A DNA stretch of 64,000 bases from Bacteroidota bacterium (GTDB lineage Bacteria > Bacteroidota > Bacteroidia > Chitinophagales > Chitinophagaceae). The translations under genes and the position numbers were made by a program. Below the pieces are notes generated by a model, which saw only the letters and a list, made by a program, of their open reading frames with translations, did no database searches and was not told the DNA's origin. This document shows positions 17,959 to 26,112 of the stretch, piece after piece. Where the stretch lies: assembly GCA_016868815.1 (NCBI GenBank), contig VGFQ01000008.1, positions 58,834-122,833 of the forward strand, written 5' to 3'. Each line of letters opens with the position of its first letter. Within the stretch, counting starts at the first letter, position 1.

Positions 17959-19593
17959 TTACTGCTGTGTCAGCAGATCCCTGCCTGCAAAGCGTTCCAG
18001 GTACTCGACGAGGTAGCCGTGCATCTTGATGCGTGCCTTGTCATATCGAAGATCCCCTATTTTATTTGACTGTTCAAGGGGATCTTTTTCATAGTCATAC
18101 AGTTCGACGCCGGTGATCTCTGCCGTCGCCAGCGGACAGCGGCTGCGGTAGGCTCCTTTGAGCCAGACGGTGTAGCGGTATTGTTCGGATCGAATGGAAT
18201 ATCCCATAACATCACCCTGTTCGTAGGGGCGGTATTGGGTTGCGATGCGGTCGGACGTGCGCGGGTACTGGCTGACGGCGTAGTCCTTCACACGGTGGCG
18301 CGGGTTGCGCATCACGACTGCCTGGCTATGGCCCTGCAGATGTGTGGGGATGGACAGGCCGGCGAGCTCGCAGAGCGTGGGGAATACGTCGACGAATTCG
18401 GAGAGGGAATGGCTGCGGGAGGGTTTAATGCTGGGCGCCGATATGATGAGGGGTGCGCGGGTAGCCTGTTCGAAGTTGTCGTGCTTGCACCATAGGTTGT
18501 GGTCGCCGAGGTGCCAGCCATGATCGCCCCAGAGCACGACGATCGTATTCTGCCGGAGGCCTAAAGAGTCTAGCGCATCGAGCAGCAGGCCGATGTTGGC
18601 ATCGGTGTAGGAAGTGGCAGCGTAGTAGCCGTGGATGAGTGCGCGCTGTTTATCGTCGGGGAGGGTGAGGCCGAAGGGCTTCTGCGGCGTGGTGGCGATG
18701 AGGTCCGGTATGTCGGTATAGCTGCGGATCTCGCTGGCGTTGTGCATGGCGATCTCAGGTACACCCGTGGGCTGTTCTCGGAAGGCTGAAAGTGGCAGCC
18801 TGGCGCGGTCATATAGATCCCAGTACTTCTTGGGTGCGACGAAAGGCAGGTGGGGCCGTACGAGGCCCACGGCCATGAAGAAGGGCTTGTCAGAGCGGGC
18901 GAGGTTGGCAAGCTGATCGCGCATCTGGCGGACGTGGATACCGTCGAGATAAGCGTTGTCGGGTATATCTTCGGCTTCAGTAGTCGGCTTGATGTTATCC
19001 TCGATGAGTTTGGCGGTCTCGGCGCGGGAGCGGCCGCGGGCGGCGGCATCGCGTGTGATGGAGTCAGCCCTCCGATGGCTTTCGGCTGACTGGTACTTGC
19101 CGGCCACCGGGTATCGGAGGCCCGGCGCGAGATAGCGGGTGTCGGAGCCTAGATATGGGATAGTCCAGGAGGGCTTATCGAAGTCGGCATCAACGCATCG
19201 TGAGTCGAAGACCTTGCCGATGCCGAGGGTCGTATAGCCCTGTGCGGCGAAGTACTGCGGGAGCGTGAGGATATCGGGATTGATGTCACGCATCCGCACG
19301 CGCATGTTCCATATCTCGGTATGGTCGGGGCGCAGTCCGGTGAGGAGGCTGGCGCGGGTGGGACCACAAAGGGCCTGCTGGCAGTAGTTGGAGAGGAAGA
19401 CGGTGCCGGCGGCTGCGAGTCGGTCGATGTGGGGCGTATAGGCAGTGCGGCTACCATAGGCGCCAATCTCAGGTTTGAGATCGTCGACGGCGATGAAGAG
19501 GATGTTGGGACGGCGCGACTGGGCGGTGGCGGCCATGGCAGCGTAGAGCAATCCCCCCAGGAGATAATTCCGCAATTTCATAGTATGATGCAA
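17959..19593 (-). CDS. Secreted sulfatase, iduronate-2-sulfatase-like (tandem paralogue)
   Basis: 544 residues with signal peptide (cut near ATAQS). The formylglycine cysteine is C76 in CGPTRASLLTG; metal-binding DD is at 37-38; the branch-specific segment LWGDHGWHLGDHNLWCKHDNFE is shared almost word for word with the downstream sulfatase. The two differ mostly in the middle (residues 140-230) and the C-terminus, which suggests a duplication followed by a change of substrate position. It is the first gene of the operon that ends with the cupin gene at 12062. Confidence 0.92.
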   Translation of the reverse strand: MHHTMKLRNYLLGGLLYAAMAATAQSRRPNILFIAVDDLKPEIGAYGSRTAYTPHIDRLAAAGTVFLSNYCQQALCGPTRASLLTGLRPDHTEIWNMRVRMRDINPDILTLPQYFAAQGYTTLGIGKVFDSRCVDADFDKPSWTIPYLGSDTRYLAPGLRYPVAGKYQSAESHRRADSITRDAAARGRSRAETAKLIEDNIKPTTEAEDIPDNAYLDGIHVRQMRDQLANLARSDKPFFMAVGLVRPHLPFVAPKKYWDLYDRARLPLSAFREQPTGVPEIAMHNASEIRSYTDIPDLIATTPQKPFGLTLPDDKQRALIHGYYAATSYTDANIGLLLDALDSLGLRQNTIVVLWGDHGWHLGDHNLWCKHDNFEQATRAPLIISAPSIKPSRSHSLSEFVDVFPTLCELAGLSIPTHLQGHSQAVVMRNPRHRVKDYAVSQYPRTSDRIATQYRPYEQGDVMGYSIRSEQYRYTVWLKGAYRSRCPLATAEITGVELYDYEKDPLEQSNKIGDLRYDKARIKMHGYLVEYLERFAGRDLLTQQ

Positions 19594-19986
19594 AGCGTGA
19601 AGACGGGCAAGCAGCCCTCAGCAGCAAAATTTGGCTGCTACAAGTTACCCCATATCCGGCCATTCTGAACGGGGAAATGCGAAACCGATTTCGGGAGGGG
19701 TGGGAAAAGGGACAGACGGGATATTTTAGGATATGGGAAACTTGTAAATCGTCAAACGCAGAGTTAGATAATCGTCCTATCTCCGATACACTATTGCTTC
19801 TTAATATCTGCCCCTATATCTAACAATTCCTTCCGATTCAGTGATTCATATTGCTTCCCTAAATGAATAGACTGCATTGATTATCATACTGATTGGCTTT
19901 CATAAGATATTTATCAATTTTTATTAGAAAGAAAAACCCTAAATCTTAGAATATAGGTATATATTGGTAAATAAAAATATATTAAA
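19594..19986. other. Long AT-rich divergent intergenic region
   Basis: The region separates the sulfatase operon (minus) from the small secreted protein (plus) and must hold both promoters. Composition changes sharply from G+C-rich to A+T-rich at about 19680. I found no gene, clear dyad or confident promoter box. Confidence 0.5.
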
Positions 19987-20370
19987 ATGAAAAAAATCAT
20001 CCCCTTCTTTTTATTAGCTGTAATTGGGTTTCATTTGACTACAGATGCCCAAGAAGCTTTAAATTCTGTTCATTTTTATGACATTAAAAATGAGGCAATG
20101 GAGAAAAACTATATCTCCAGCATAAAAGAGATAAATAAAATTATGGCTGAAATGGGGTATCCTAAAAACTATTATAGCTACATGAAGGTAAGCGCTACCG
20201 ATACTAATAAGACCTATAGAAGTTGTACTATAGGACATTGGACCTCTGAGAAGGACTATAAAGTAATTCATGATCACCCGAAATTCAAAGCATGGGCAGA
20301 AAAAAATAAGGATAATAACGCAGTATATATGGCAGGTCAACTGTACAGAAGATTTTACGCTGCTGACTAA
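19987..20370 (+). CDS. Small secreted protein of unknown function (possible dimeric alpha-beta barrel)
   Basis: 127 residues with a clear signal peptide (MKKIIPFFLLAVIGFHLTTDAQ). The mature part has an alternating helix/strand pattern: YISSIKEINKIMAEMGYP, then YYSYMKVSATD, then IGHWTSEKDYKVIHDHPKFKAWAEK. This is reminiscent of ferredoxin-like dimeric barrels of the antibiotic-monooxygenase/NIPSNAP sort, but no motif confirms it. The DNA is very A+T-rich (for example 19 G+C in bases 20041-20100), unlike the surrounding sulfatase and ceramidase genes. It is followed after 44 bases by a dead lipoprotein gene of similar composition. Confidence 0.6.
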   Translation: MKKIIPFFLLAVIGFHLTTDAQEALNSVHFYDIKNEAMEKNYISSIKEINKIMAEMGYPKNYYSYMKVSATDTNKTYRSCTIGHWTSEKDYKVIHDHPKFKAWAEKNKDNNAVYMAGQLYRRFYAAD

Positions 20371-20414
20371 CTTATACCGCAAACTTCAATATTCACACCA
20401 AATATTTTGAAATC

Positions 20415-20933
20415 ATGAAACTTTCATATTTAGCAATCATTGCTTTTTCTGTAGTTTCTTGTACCCAAAATGATCAAAATACAGTTACTACTGATCAATA
20501 CTGATTTGGTGAAAATTATGATAGTACTTCTTACATAGATGTAATCAAAGCTAGTTTTAAAGACATTGAGGCCTATGATTCCGTTGTCTAACGAGCAAGA
20601 TATACTGATACAGCAAAATTTCATGATAACGATAAACTTATAAGCCTGGATGAAAATGTGGCCTTACAGGGACAGTTTGCTGCAGCCAGTATAAAAGCCA
20701 AAGAAAAAGATGACTATGTTATGTGGAGCAGTCATTTTAATTTCATAGATGGAAGCGAAGGGGATTGCGTATACAACTACTTAACAGTCACATTTACAAA
20801 AGGAGATCAGTCAGTTGATGTGGTAGTTTTGTAGGCGAATCGATTTAATAAAAATGGTAAAATTGCTGAGGAATGGATTGTATACAACACATCCAAGATG
20901 ATGCCCGTGATGATAATAGGTGTACTCAATTAA
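20415..20933 (+). pseudogene. SnoaL-like lipoprotein gene with three in-frame stop codons
   Basis: From the ATG at 20415 a single frame of 172 codons runs to TAA at 20931-20933. It is broken by TGA (20502-20504), TAA (20589-20591) and TAG (20832-20834), with no frameshift. The N-terminus is a lipoprotein signal (MKLSYLAIIAFSVVSC, lipobox Cys16). The rest reads as a SnoaL/NTF2-like domain: IDVIKASFKDIEAYDSV, YTDTAKFHDND and a last strand ANRFNKNGKIAEEW. The preserved frame and preserved hydrophobic pattern show a once-functional gene. Recent decay is the simplest explanation; programmed readthrough at all three different stops is unlikely. Confidence 0.75.
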
Positions 20934-20950
20934 TGTAGACGCTTGAACGT

Positions 20951-20983
20951 AAGAGCCCCCACAAAGATTTTGTAGGGGCTCTT
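20951..20983. terminator. Stem-loop after the SnoaL-like pseudogene
   Basis: Arms AAGAGCCCC (20951-20959) and GGGGCTCTT (20975-20983), with an inner ACAAA/TTTGT pairing (20961-20965 with 20969-20973). It lies 17 bases after the pseudogene stop. No long T tract follows on the plus strand, so it may be a weak terminator or a transcript-end stabiliser. Confidence 0.5.
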
Positions 20984-21358
20984 CTATTGAAATATCTTCT
21001 AATTCTTTAAGCCTCCTTAGAGAAAATACTTTAAATACTTCAGTAGTAGCCGTTAATCCAAGTTTATGGCGCAATAATCTATTCTCAGATTCACATCAAT
21101 GATTTTATCCGAAGTGATGTTCATAACTGAAGTTGGTCAATGGGACGAAAGTATATCACAACAAGGGATGAACGATAAATAAGCCCACACTAGATATTGA
21201 TACCCCAAGGTAATCAATGGAATAAAAGAAAATTGAATAGATGTGATTAATAAATATACATAGCGATTAATTACATCAAAATTTCATTTAGACCCACCTA
21301 ATATGTATTCAAATAAATCGTTTATTTTTATATGCAGTATATACTTTCAATTTATCTT
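20984..21358. other. AT-rich leader of the ceramidase-like gene
   Basis: AT-rich stretch with no supported gene. A TTTATTTTTATATG segment near 21318-21332 could hold a promoter -7 element for the next gene, but I cannot fix it. Confidence 0.4.
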
Positions 21359-22633
21359 ATGATGAAACGGATAGCTTTTGCGACATTCACAGTCACTCTC
21401 TTGCTCTTCCCTTTAATTAACCATGCCCAGCCCTTCCGCGCCGCTGCCGCCCTCCGCAAGATTACGCCCGACCCACTGCTGCCCGTCTCCGGTGGTGTGG
21501 GCACTCCCAAGCCTGCCACTGCCAAGAAAGGCGACCTCTTCGTCCGCGCGATGGTGCTGGAGAAGGGTACCGTCCGCATCGCCATCGTAGGCATCGACAA
21601 CCTTGGATGGACCTCCGTGCTGGGCGACCGCTCCCGTAAGCTTATCAAAGGCATCCCACCACAGAACATCCTCATCGGTGCGACCCATACCCACAGCGCG
21701 CCCGACGCCTATGCCTTCCCCGACGCGAAGGGTCAGCATGGGGCTGACCTGAAATACCTCGACTGGTGCACGCAACAGGTAGCCGACGCCGTCAACGAAG
21801 CCGTGCAGAACCTGCAGCCCGCCGCCCTCAAGACGGCCGTGGGCGAGGCCAAGGGCAAGATCGCCTACAACTATTACGCCCCCGACCTCTACGACCCCCG
21901 CTGCGGTGTCATCCAGGCGCTGGCAACCAGCGGCGATAAGAAAGGCAGCATCATCGCCACCCTCGTCAACTATGCCATACACCCCGAAGTGCTTGGCAAC
22001 GAACTCGGCATCCTCAGCCCCGACCTCTGCGGACCACTCTACGACCGCATCGAGTCCAAGGCCGGCGGCGTAGCTATCTTCCTGAACGGCGCGCAGGGTG
22101 GTATGGTCACGGCAGATAACCGCACGGCGACGAACAATGACGCCCGATCCTGGGAGGAATGCCTGCGCATAGGTGAGTTATTGGCCGACGAGGCACTCCG
22201 CATCATCACACCTGTCAAGGAAGACCCGGACGTCAGCCTCTACTGCCATGCCCGAACAATCACCTTCCCAGTGGAGTCACCCATGATGCGGTTCATCTTG
22301 CAAAACTCGCCGCTGGCCATCGCCTCGGGCAAGGGGGACTCCGTATCCACGCAGCTCAACCTCCTCAACATAGGAGCGGCACAGGTGGTGACGATTCCAG
22401 GCGAAGCCCTACCCAACATCGGCTACTATATCAAACGGCAGATGAAGACGAAGCAGGCCTTCCTCTTCGGCCTCACCAACGATGCCTTCGGCTATATCCT
22501 CACAAAGGTTGACTTCGGCAGTTTTAAAAAATACAACTACGTGAGCCGCACCAGCCTTGGTGAGATGACGGGGGAAATCTATATCCAAAAGGCTTTGCAA
22601 ATGATTCAGGAATGCCCGGCGCCGGGTAAGTGA
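21359..22633 (+). CDS. Secreted neutral/alkaline ceramidase N-terminal-domain protein
   Basis: About 424 residues from ATG 21359 (next ATG 21362; an ATG at 21332 adds nine residues and makes an odd signal peptide). The signal peptide ends near INHAQP. The domain is that of neutral/alkaline non-lysosomal ceramidases: an N-terminal FRAAAALRKITPD, the zinc-ligand motif GATHTHSAPDAY, NYAIHPEVLG and FLNGAQGGMV. Full-length neutral ceramidases are about 650 residues with a C-terminal Ig-like domain, which is missing here. Such short forms are frequent in glycan-utilisation loci, where they may act as amidases or esterases on other substrates; activity is not determined. It faces the end of the susCD operon. 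Confidence 0.78.
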   Translation: MMKRIAFATFTVTLLLFPLINHAQPFRAAAALRKITPDPLLPVSGGVGTPKPATAKKGDLFVRAMVLEKGTVRIAIVGIDNLGWTSVLGDRSRKLIKGIPPQNILIGATHTHSAPDAYAFPDAKGQHGADLKYLDWCTQQVADAVNEAVQNLQPAALKTAVGEAKGKIAYNYYAPDLYDPRCGVIQALATSGDKKGSIIATLVNYAIHPEVLGNELGILSPDLCGPLYDRIESKAGGVAIFLNGAQGGMVTADNRTATNNDARSWEECLRIGELLADEALRIITPVKEDPDVSLYCHARTITFPVESPMMRFILQNSPLAIASGKGDSVSTQLNLLNIGAAQVVTIPGEALPNIGYYIKRQMKTKQAFLFGLTNDAFGYILTKVDFGSFKKYNYVSRTSLGEMTGEIYIQKALQMIQECPAPGK

Positions 22634-22691
22634 CACATACCCCCCAGCAGCTGGACATTTAAACGATCCGCGTAAGAATTATAGCAGTAAA

Positions 22692-24344
22692 CTACTTAGA
22701 GGGAAAGTATCGATCGAGCCAATCGACCACTTTCCCAAAGACTTCTGTCCTGACTGCGCCACTAATACCGTGCTTCTCGTTGGGATACATATCATACTGT
22801 ACAGAGGTGCCAAGGGCCAATAATTTCTTATGCATCTTGCTGGCCTGGGTGACTGGAACCAATTGATCAGCACCTCCGTGAATAATCAACGTTGGCACTG
22901 CTGTCTCTGCAGTAGCTCTGTGATAGGGACTGGCCTCATGGCTGATCCCAGCATCAGGATCGTGGTCTCCCAGCAGGTTGAAGCAGATTCGCTCCTGTTC
23001 TGAGCCTGGCCTACGGACAGAGGTGTCGGTGAAATCTGTAGGACCCCACAGGTCAACCACGGCTTTTACCTGCTTCTTCTTGTCGTAGCCATAAGCATAA
23101 AGCATGGCCATTTGTCCGCCGGCACTCCCACCCATGAGGGCTAAGGCATCCGACTTGAACCGGTACCGACCAGCGGCCATCGTGAGGAAGCGCATCGCGG
23201 CGGCCACGTCCTCCATCTGTGCAGGGAAGCGATTCCGGCCGTCCTTGATCAGCCGATAGTTCATAGACGCGACGATGTAGTTGCGCTTCCCCACCAACTC
23301 CTCGACAAGGCTCGACGGGAACTCGCTCTTGTCGCCGGAGACCCAGGAGCCGCCATGCATATAGAGGATTACCCTAGCATCGGCGTAGGATTTGGGAAAA
23401 TACACATCCATCACCTGTTCTTCGCTCTCCTTCGCGTAAGCGACATTCGACATCTTCCGATAGCCCGGCTCAGCAGGCTGTCGAAAAGTGACAGGGGAGA
23501 CGGTGGAACCGCCTCGCATATGGTTGGCATCGAGATATCGGATCAGTGCATCGGGATGGTCGGTCTGCAATCCTTGCACACCAAGATCGAGGACGGGCTT
23601 CCACGTTGAGGGACCCTCATCCGTACCCTGCACGTCAAGCCAGACATGAATGCCCGACGACATCACCGCCTTGAGCATGGCGGTGTCTCTGACATTGTCC
23701 AGTCCCTCCAGAGACATCCGGTCAAGCACTATGCCCAGTTCATCCTTGTTGGATATTGAGCCAGGTAGGCTCGTCATCAGCGGCATGAGCGGGGCAGCCT
23801 TCCGCCATGCGAGGTACTGACTGACAGAGTTGAGGTAGACCATCACCTGCCTTTCCATGCCATGCGACTGGATCAGCGGGTATACAGCAGCCACTTCCGC
23901 ATCCTTGAAGTCAAGGTAGATGTTGACCCTGCCCTTGCATGCTTTCAAGACATCCGCGAACAGAGGGATGGCATGTTTGCTTCCGTCCTTCCCCCGGGTC
24001 GTCAGTTTCGAGATCGCTTCCCAGGTCATCTCCCTGACCTTCCCTTTCCCGTCGGTGGTGCGGTCGACGGTCTCATCATGGCTGAGGATGAGTTTACCGT
24101 CCTGCGTGGTACGGAGGTCGACTTCCACGTAATCGACGCCAGAGCGGATGGCGGCTTCCACGGCAGCGAGCGTGTTTTCGGGGAAGACCTCGTGGTTCCC
24201 CCGATGCGCGATGACGACAAGCCCATGCTTCGAGGCAGGCAGGGCGACGGGGCTCTGTTGTGCTTTAATCGCCGGGGTGGCCAGGAGAAAGAATAGCAGG
24301 GAGAGAGAGGCGATGCGGGCGAGCCTTGGTACTTGATAATACAT
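22692..24344 (-). CDS. Fusion of glycerophosphodiester phosphodiesterase and alpha/beta-hydrolase (esterase) domains
   Basis: 550 residues from ATG at 24344 (an in-frame ATG at 24470 would overlap the end of susD and hide the signal peptide). Signal peptide about residues 1-29. Residues ~40-275 form a GDPD TIM barrel: H47-R-G, PENT at 55-58, E74/D76 in VEVDLRTTQDG, and the second catalytic His in LSHDETVDRTTDG. Residues ~295-550 form a carboxylesterase/acetylxylan-esterase-like hydrolase: oxyanion HGGSW at 330-334, nucleophile S407 in GGSAGG, then D493 and H525. The order phosphodiesterase then esterase in one exported chain is unusual. It is the last gene of the susC-susD operon (110-base gap), so it probably acts on a decorated extracellular substrate imported by that pair. 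Confidence 0.85.
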   Translation of the reverse strand: MYYQVPRLARIASLSLLFFLLATPAIKAQQSPVALPASKHGLVVIAHRGNHEVFPENTLAAVEAAIRSGVDYVEVDLRTTQDGKLILSHDETVDRTTDGKGKVREMTWEAISKLTTRGKDGSKHAIPLFADVLKACKGRVNIYLDFKDAEVAAVYPLIQSHGMERQVMVYLNSVSQYLAWRKAAPLMPLMTSLPGSISNKDELGIVLDRMSLEGLDNVRDTAMLKAVMSSGIHVWLDVQGTDEGPSTWKPVLDLGVQGLQTDHPDALIRYLDANHMRGGSTVSPVTFRQPAEPGYRKMSNVAYAKESEEQVMDVYFPKSYADARVILYMHGGSWVSGDKSEFPSSLVEELVGKRNYIVASMNYRLIKDGRNRFPAQMEDVAAAMRFLTMAAGRYRFKSDALALMGGSAGGQMAMLYAYGYDKKKQVKAVVDLWGPTDFTDTSVRRPGSEQERICFNLLGDHDPDAGISHEASPYHRATAETAVPTLIIHGGADQLVPVTQASKMHKKLLALGTSVQYDMYPNEKHGISGAVRTEVFGKVVDWLDRYFPSK

Positions 24345-24454
24345 AGCCGGCCTGGGACGTTTGCCTATATTCCAGCAAAAGCGATGAACAGCATTCAGAA
24401 ACAGGTCTGCTGGCATACGCGTGGGGGAATGGCTCTGAACGGGAGGCTGGGATC

Positions 24455-26089
24455 TCATTGTATCAGCCACATCTTGGAAAATTCCGTATCACCCTGGTTC
24501 AGCCGGCCGATGGCGACTTGATAATTGGTCGCATTGTTCTTCATTTCAGACTCGGGATAGCGGTACCGCAGTGGGAACGGATTCACAGCCGTATTCAAGG
24601 CACCATTGTTTTCTATGAATGGGATGCGTGTGCGCCGGTAGTCGGCATAGGCCTCATTAGACATCATAAAGAGGGCCAGCCATTTCTGAAGTCCTATCAC
24701 ACCGAGCTGCTTAGGCTTGTCGGATGCAGGAAAGGCGGCATGGGGGTTATTGAAATAGGATGCGGGGAGCACCTCGCCCCAACGTTTGTAGGAAAACTCG
24801 ACGCCTTTTCGGTAGTATGTCCCCGGAGTGCCGGTGATGAAGCCATTGACGGCAGCCTCTGCCAGCAGGAACTGCACCTCATCGGCCAGCATGATGCATG
24901 CTTTTATAAGTGGGTGTGCGTTCTGGTTGAATAGTTGGGTGAACTTAGATATCTTGAAGTTCATCCTCGTGTCGGAGAAGTCATAGCTGCCGTTTGAGTT
25001 CAATACTGTGACCAGGCTTCCTGCAGGGTAGCCGGCGTACAAGGTCATCGAGTCCAGTATCACATTGGTCACTGCCCGGATGCGAGCGTTGGACCTATCG
25101 ATATACTCCCACTGGTAGGTGTAGGTGTATCCCTTTTGGACAAGCGTCCTGACGCCGTTGGCGACCTTTGTGGAGTCGGGGCTTGCCGCCCAAGGCTTTT
25201 CCATGGGGGCGACCCATACGCGTAAGCGCTCATCATTAAGGGACTTCAATATGTCGACAAGCGTTTTGGAGGGCCGGTGTATGTTAAAATTACCTACAGG
25301 GTCGTTGTTGAGCCTTCCCATGGGCGACGACATCGACGCATTTCCATCGACATACGGAATGCTAGCGTTGTCAGGCACATCGGCAAGCAGGGGCTGCGAT
25401 GCTAGAGCGGCAACCTCGCTTTTCACATCTATCTTATTGCTGACGCGCATGAGGTAGCGTAGCCTCAGCGAGTTGGCAAGTTTCAACCATTTGGTCTTAT
25501 CGCCGGCATACATGACATCGTATGCCCTTTCGATCGGGTCTTTTCCGTCAGAGATAAGCTGTGCCGCATCTTTCAGGTTCTGGATCAGCGCGGGGTATAT
25601 CGTCTTCTGCTCGTCGAACTTGGGGAACAGGATCCCTTCCTGTCCGCGAAGTCCCTCGGTATAGAAAATATCGCCGTAGAGGTCGGTGACAGTCGCCCAG
25701 AGGAGCGATTTGAAGACCCTGAAAATACCTTCGTGTGACTTCAGCCCTTTCTTGTTGACTTCTACGATGGAGGCCTGCACCATCCTGATCACAGCGGTGT
25801 ATTCGTAGAGATCGGTCCGGGGCAGACGGAAGCCAAGGTAAGTGTTGTCATCGCTGCTGCGATTGCCTTGTAGGTACTGCATGGCGGCGGCGAGGTTCCG
25901 TGCCCCCATCCCTCCCTTGTTCTGGTAGAGATAGGCAGACTTCTGGATGATTGAAGACATCAGCAGTGCAGGATCAGAAGATTCTATTGCATTGCGCCTT
26001 TCCAGCAACTCATCTTCCCTGAATGCAGATTTCTGGCATGACATGACCACCAGAGAGATGATCGTAATCAGTACAAGTATCATTTTCAT
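24455..26089 (-). CDS. SusD/RagB-like outer-membrane lipoprotein (SusD-like type 2)
   Basis: 544 residues. Lipoprotein signal MKMILVLITIISLVVMSC with lipidated C18. The body has the helical TPR-type features of SusD-like proteins: LYEYTAVIRMVQASIVEV, FKSLLWATVTDLYGDIFYTE (a hallmark of the family), WLKLANSLRLRYLMRVSNK and a C-terminal segment with VQFLLAEAAVNG. SusD proteins sit on the cell surface as the lid of the SusC channel and bind the glycan. It is 23 bases downstream of susC and certainly cotranscribed. The ligand cannot be deduced from sequence. Confidence 0.93.
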   Translation of the reverse strand: MKMILVLITIISLVVMSCQKSAFREDELLERRNAIESSDPALLMSSIIQKSAYLYQNKGGMGARNLAAAMQYLQGNRSSDDNTYLGFRLPRTDLYEYTAVIRMVQASIVEVNKKGLKSHEGIFRVFKSLLWATVTDLYGDIFYTEGLRGQEGILFPKFDEQKTIYPALIQNLKDAAQLISDGKDPIERAYDVMYAGDKTKWLKLANSLRLRYLMRVSNKIDVKSEVAALASQPLLADVPDNASIPYVDGNASMSSPMGRLNNDPVGNFNIHRPSKTLVDILKSLNDERLRVWVAPMEKPWAASPDSTKVANGVRTLVQKGYTYTYQWEYIDRSNARIRAVTNVILDSMTLYAGYPAGSLVTVLNSNGSYDFSDTRMNFKISKFTQLFNQNAHPLIKACIMLADEVQFLLAEAAVNGFITGTPGTYYRKGVEFSYKRWGEVLPASYFNNPHAAFPASDKPKQLGVIGLQKWLALFMMSNEAYADYRRTRIPFIENNGALNTAVNPFPLRYRYPESEMKNNATNYQVAIGRLNQGDTEFSKMWLIQ

Positions 26090-26112
26090 ATTAGATGGCT
26101 TGAATAGTATTT

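Noticed and set aside
20811..21074. Minus-strand frame of 87 codons over the hairpin
   Set aside because: It spans the end of the SnoaL-like pseudogene and the terminator stem, and has no coding features.
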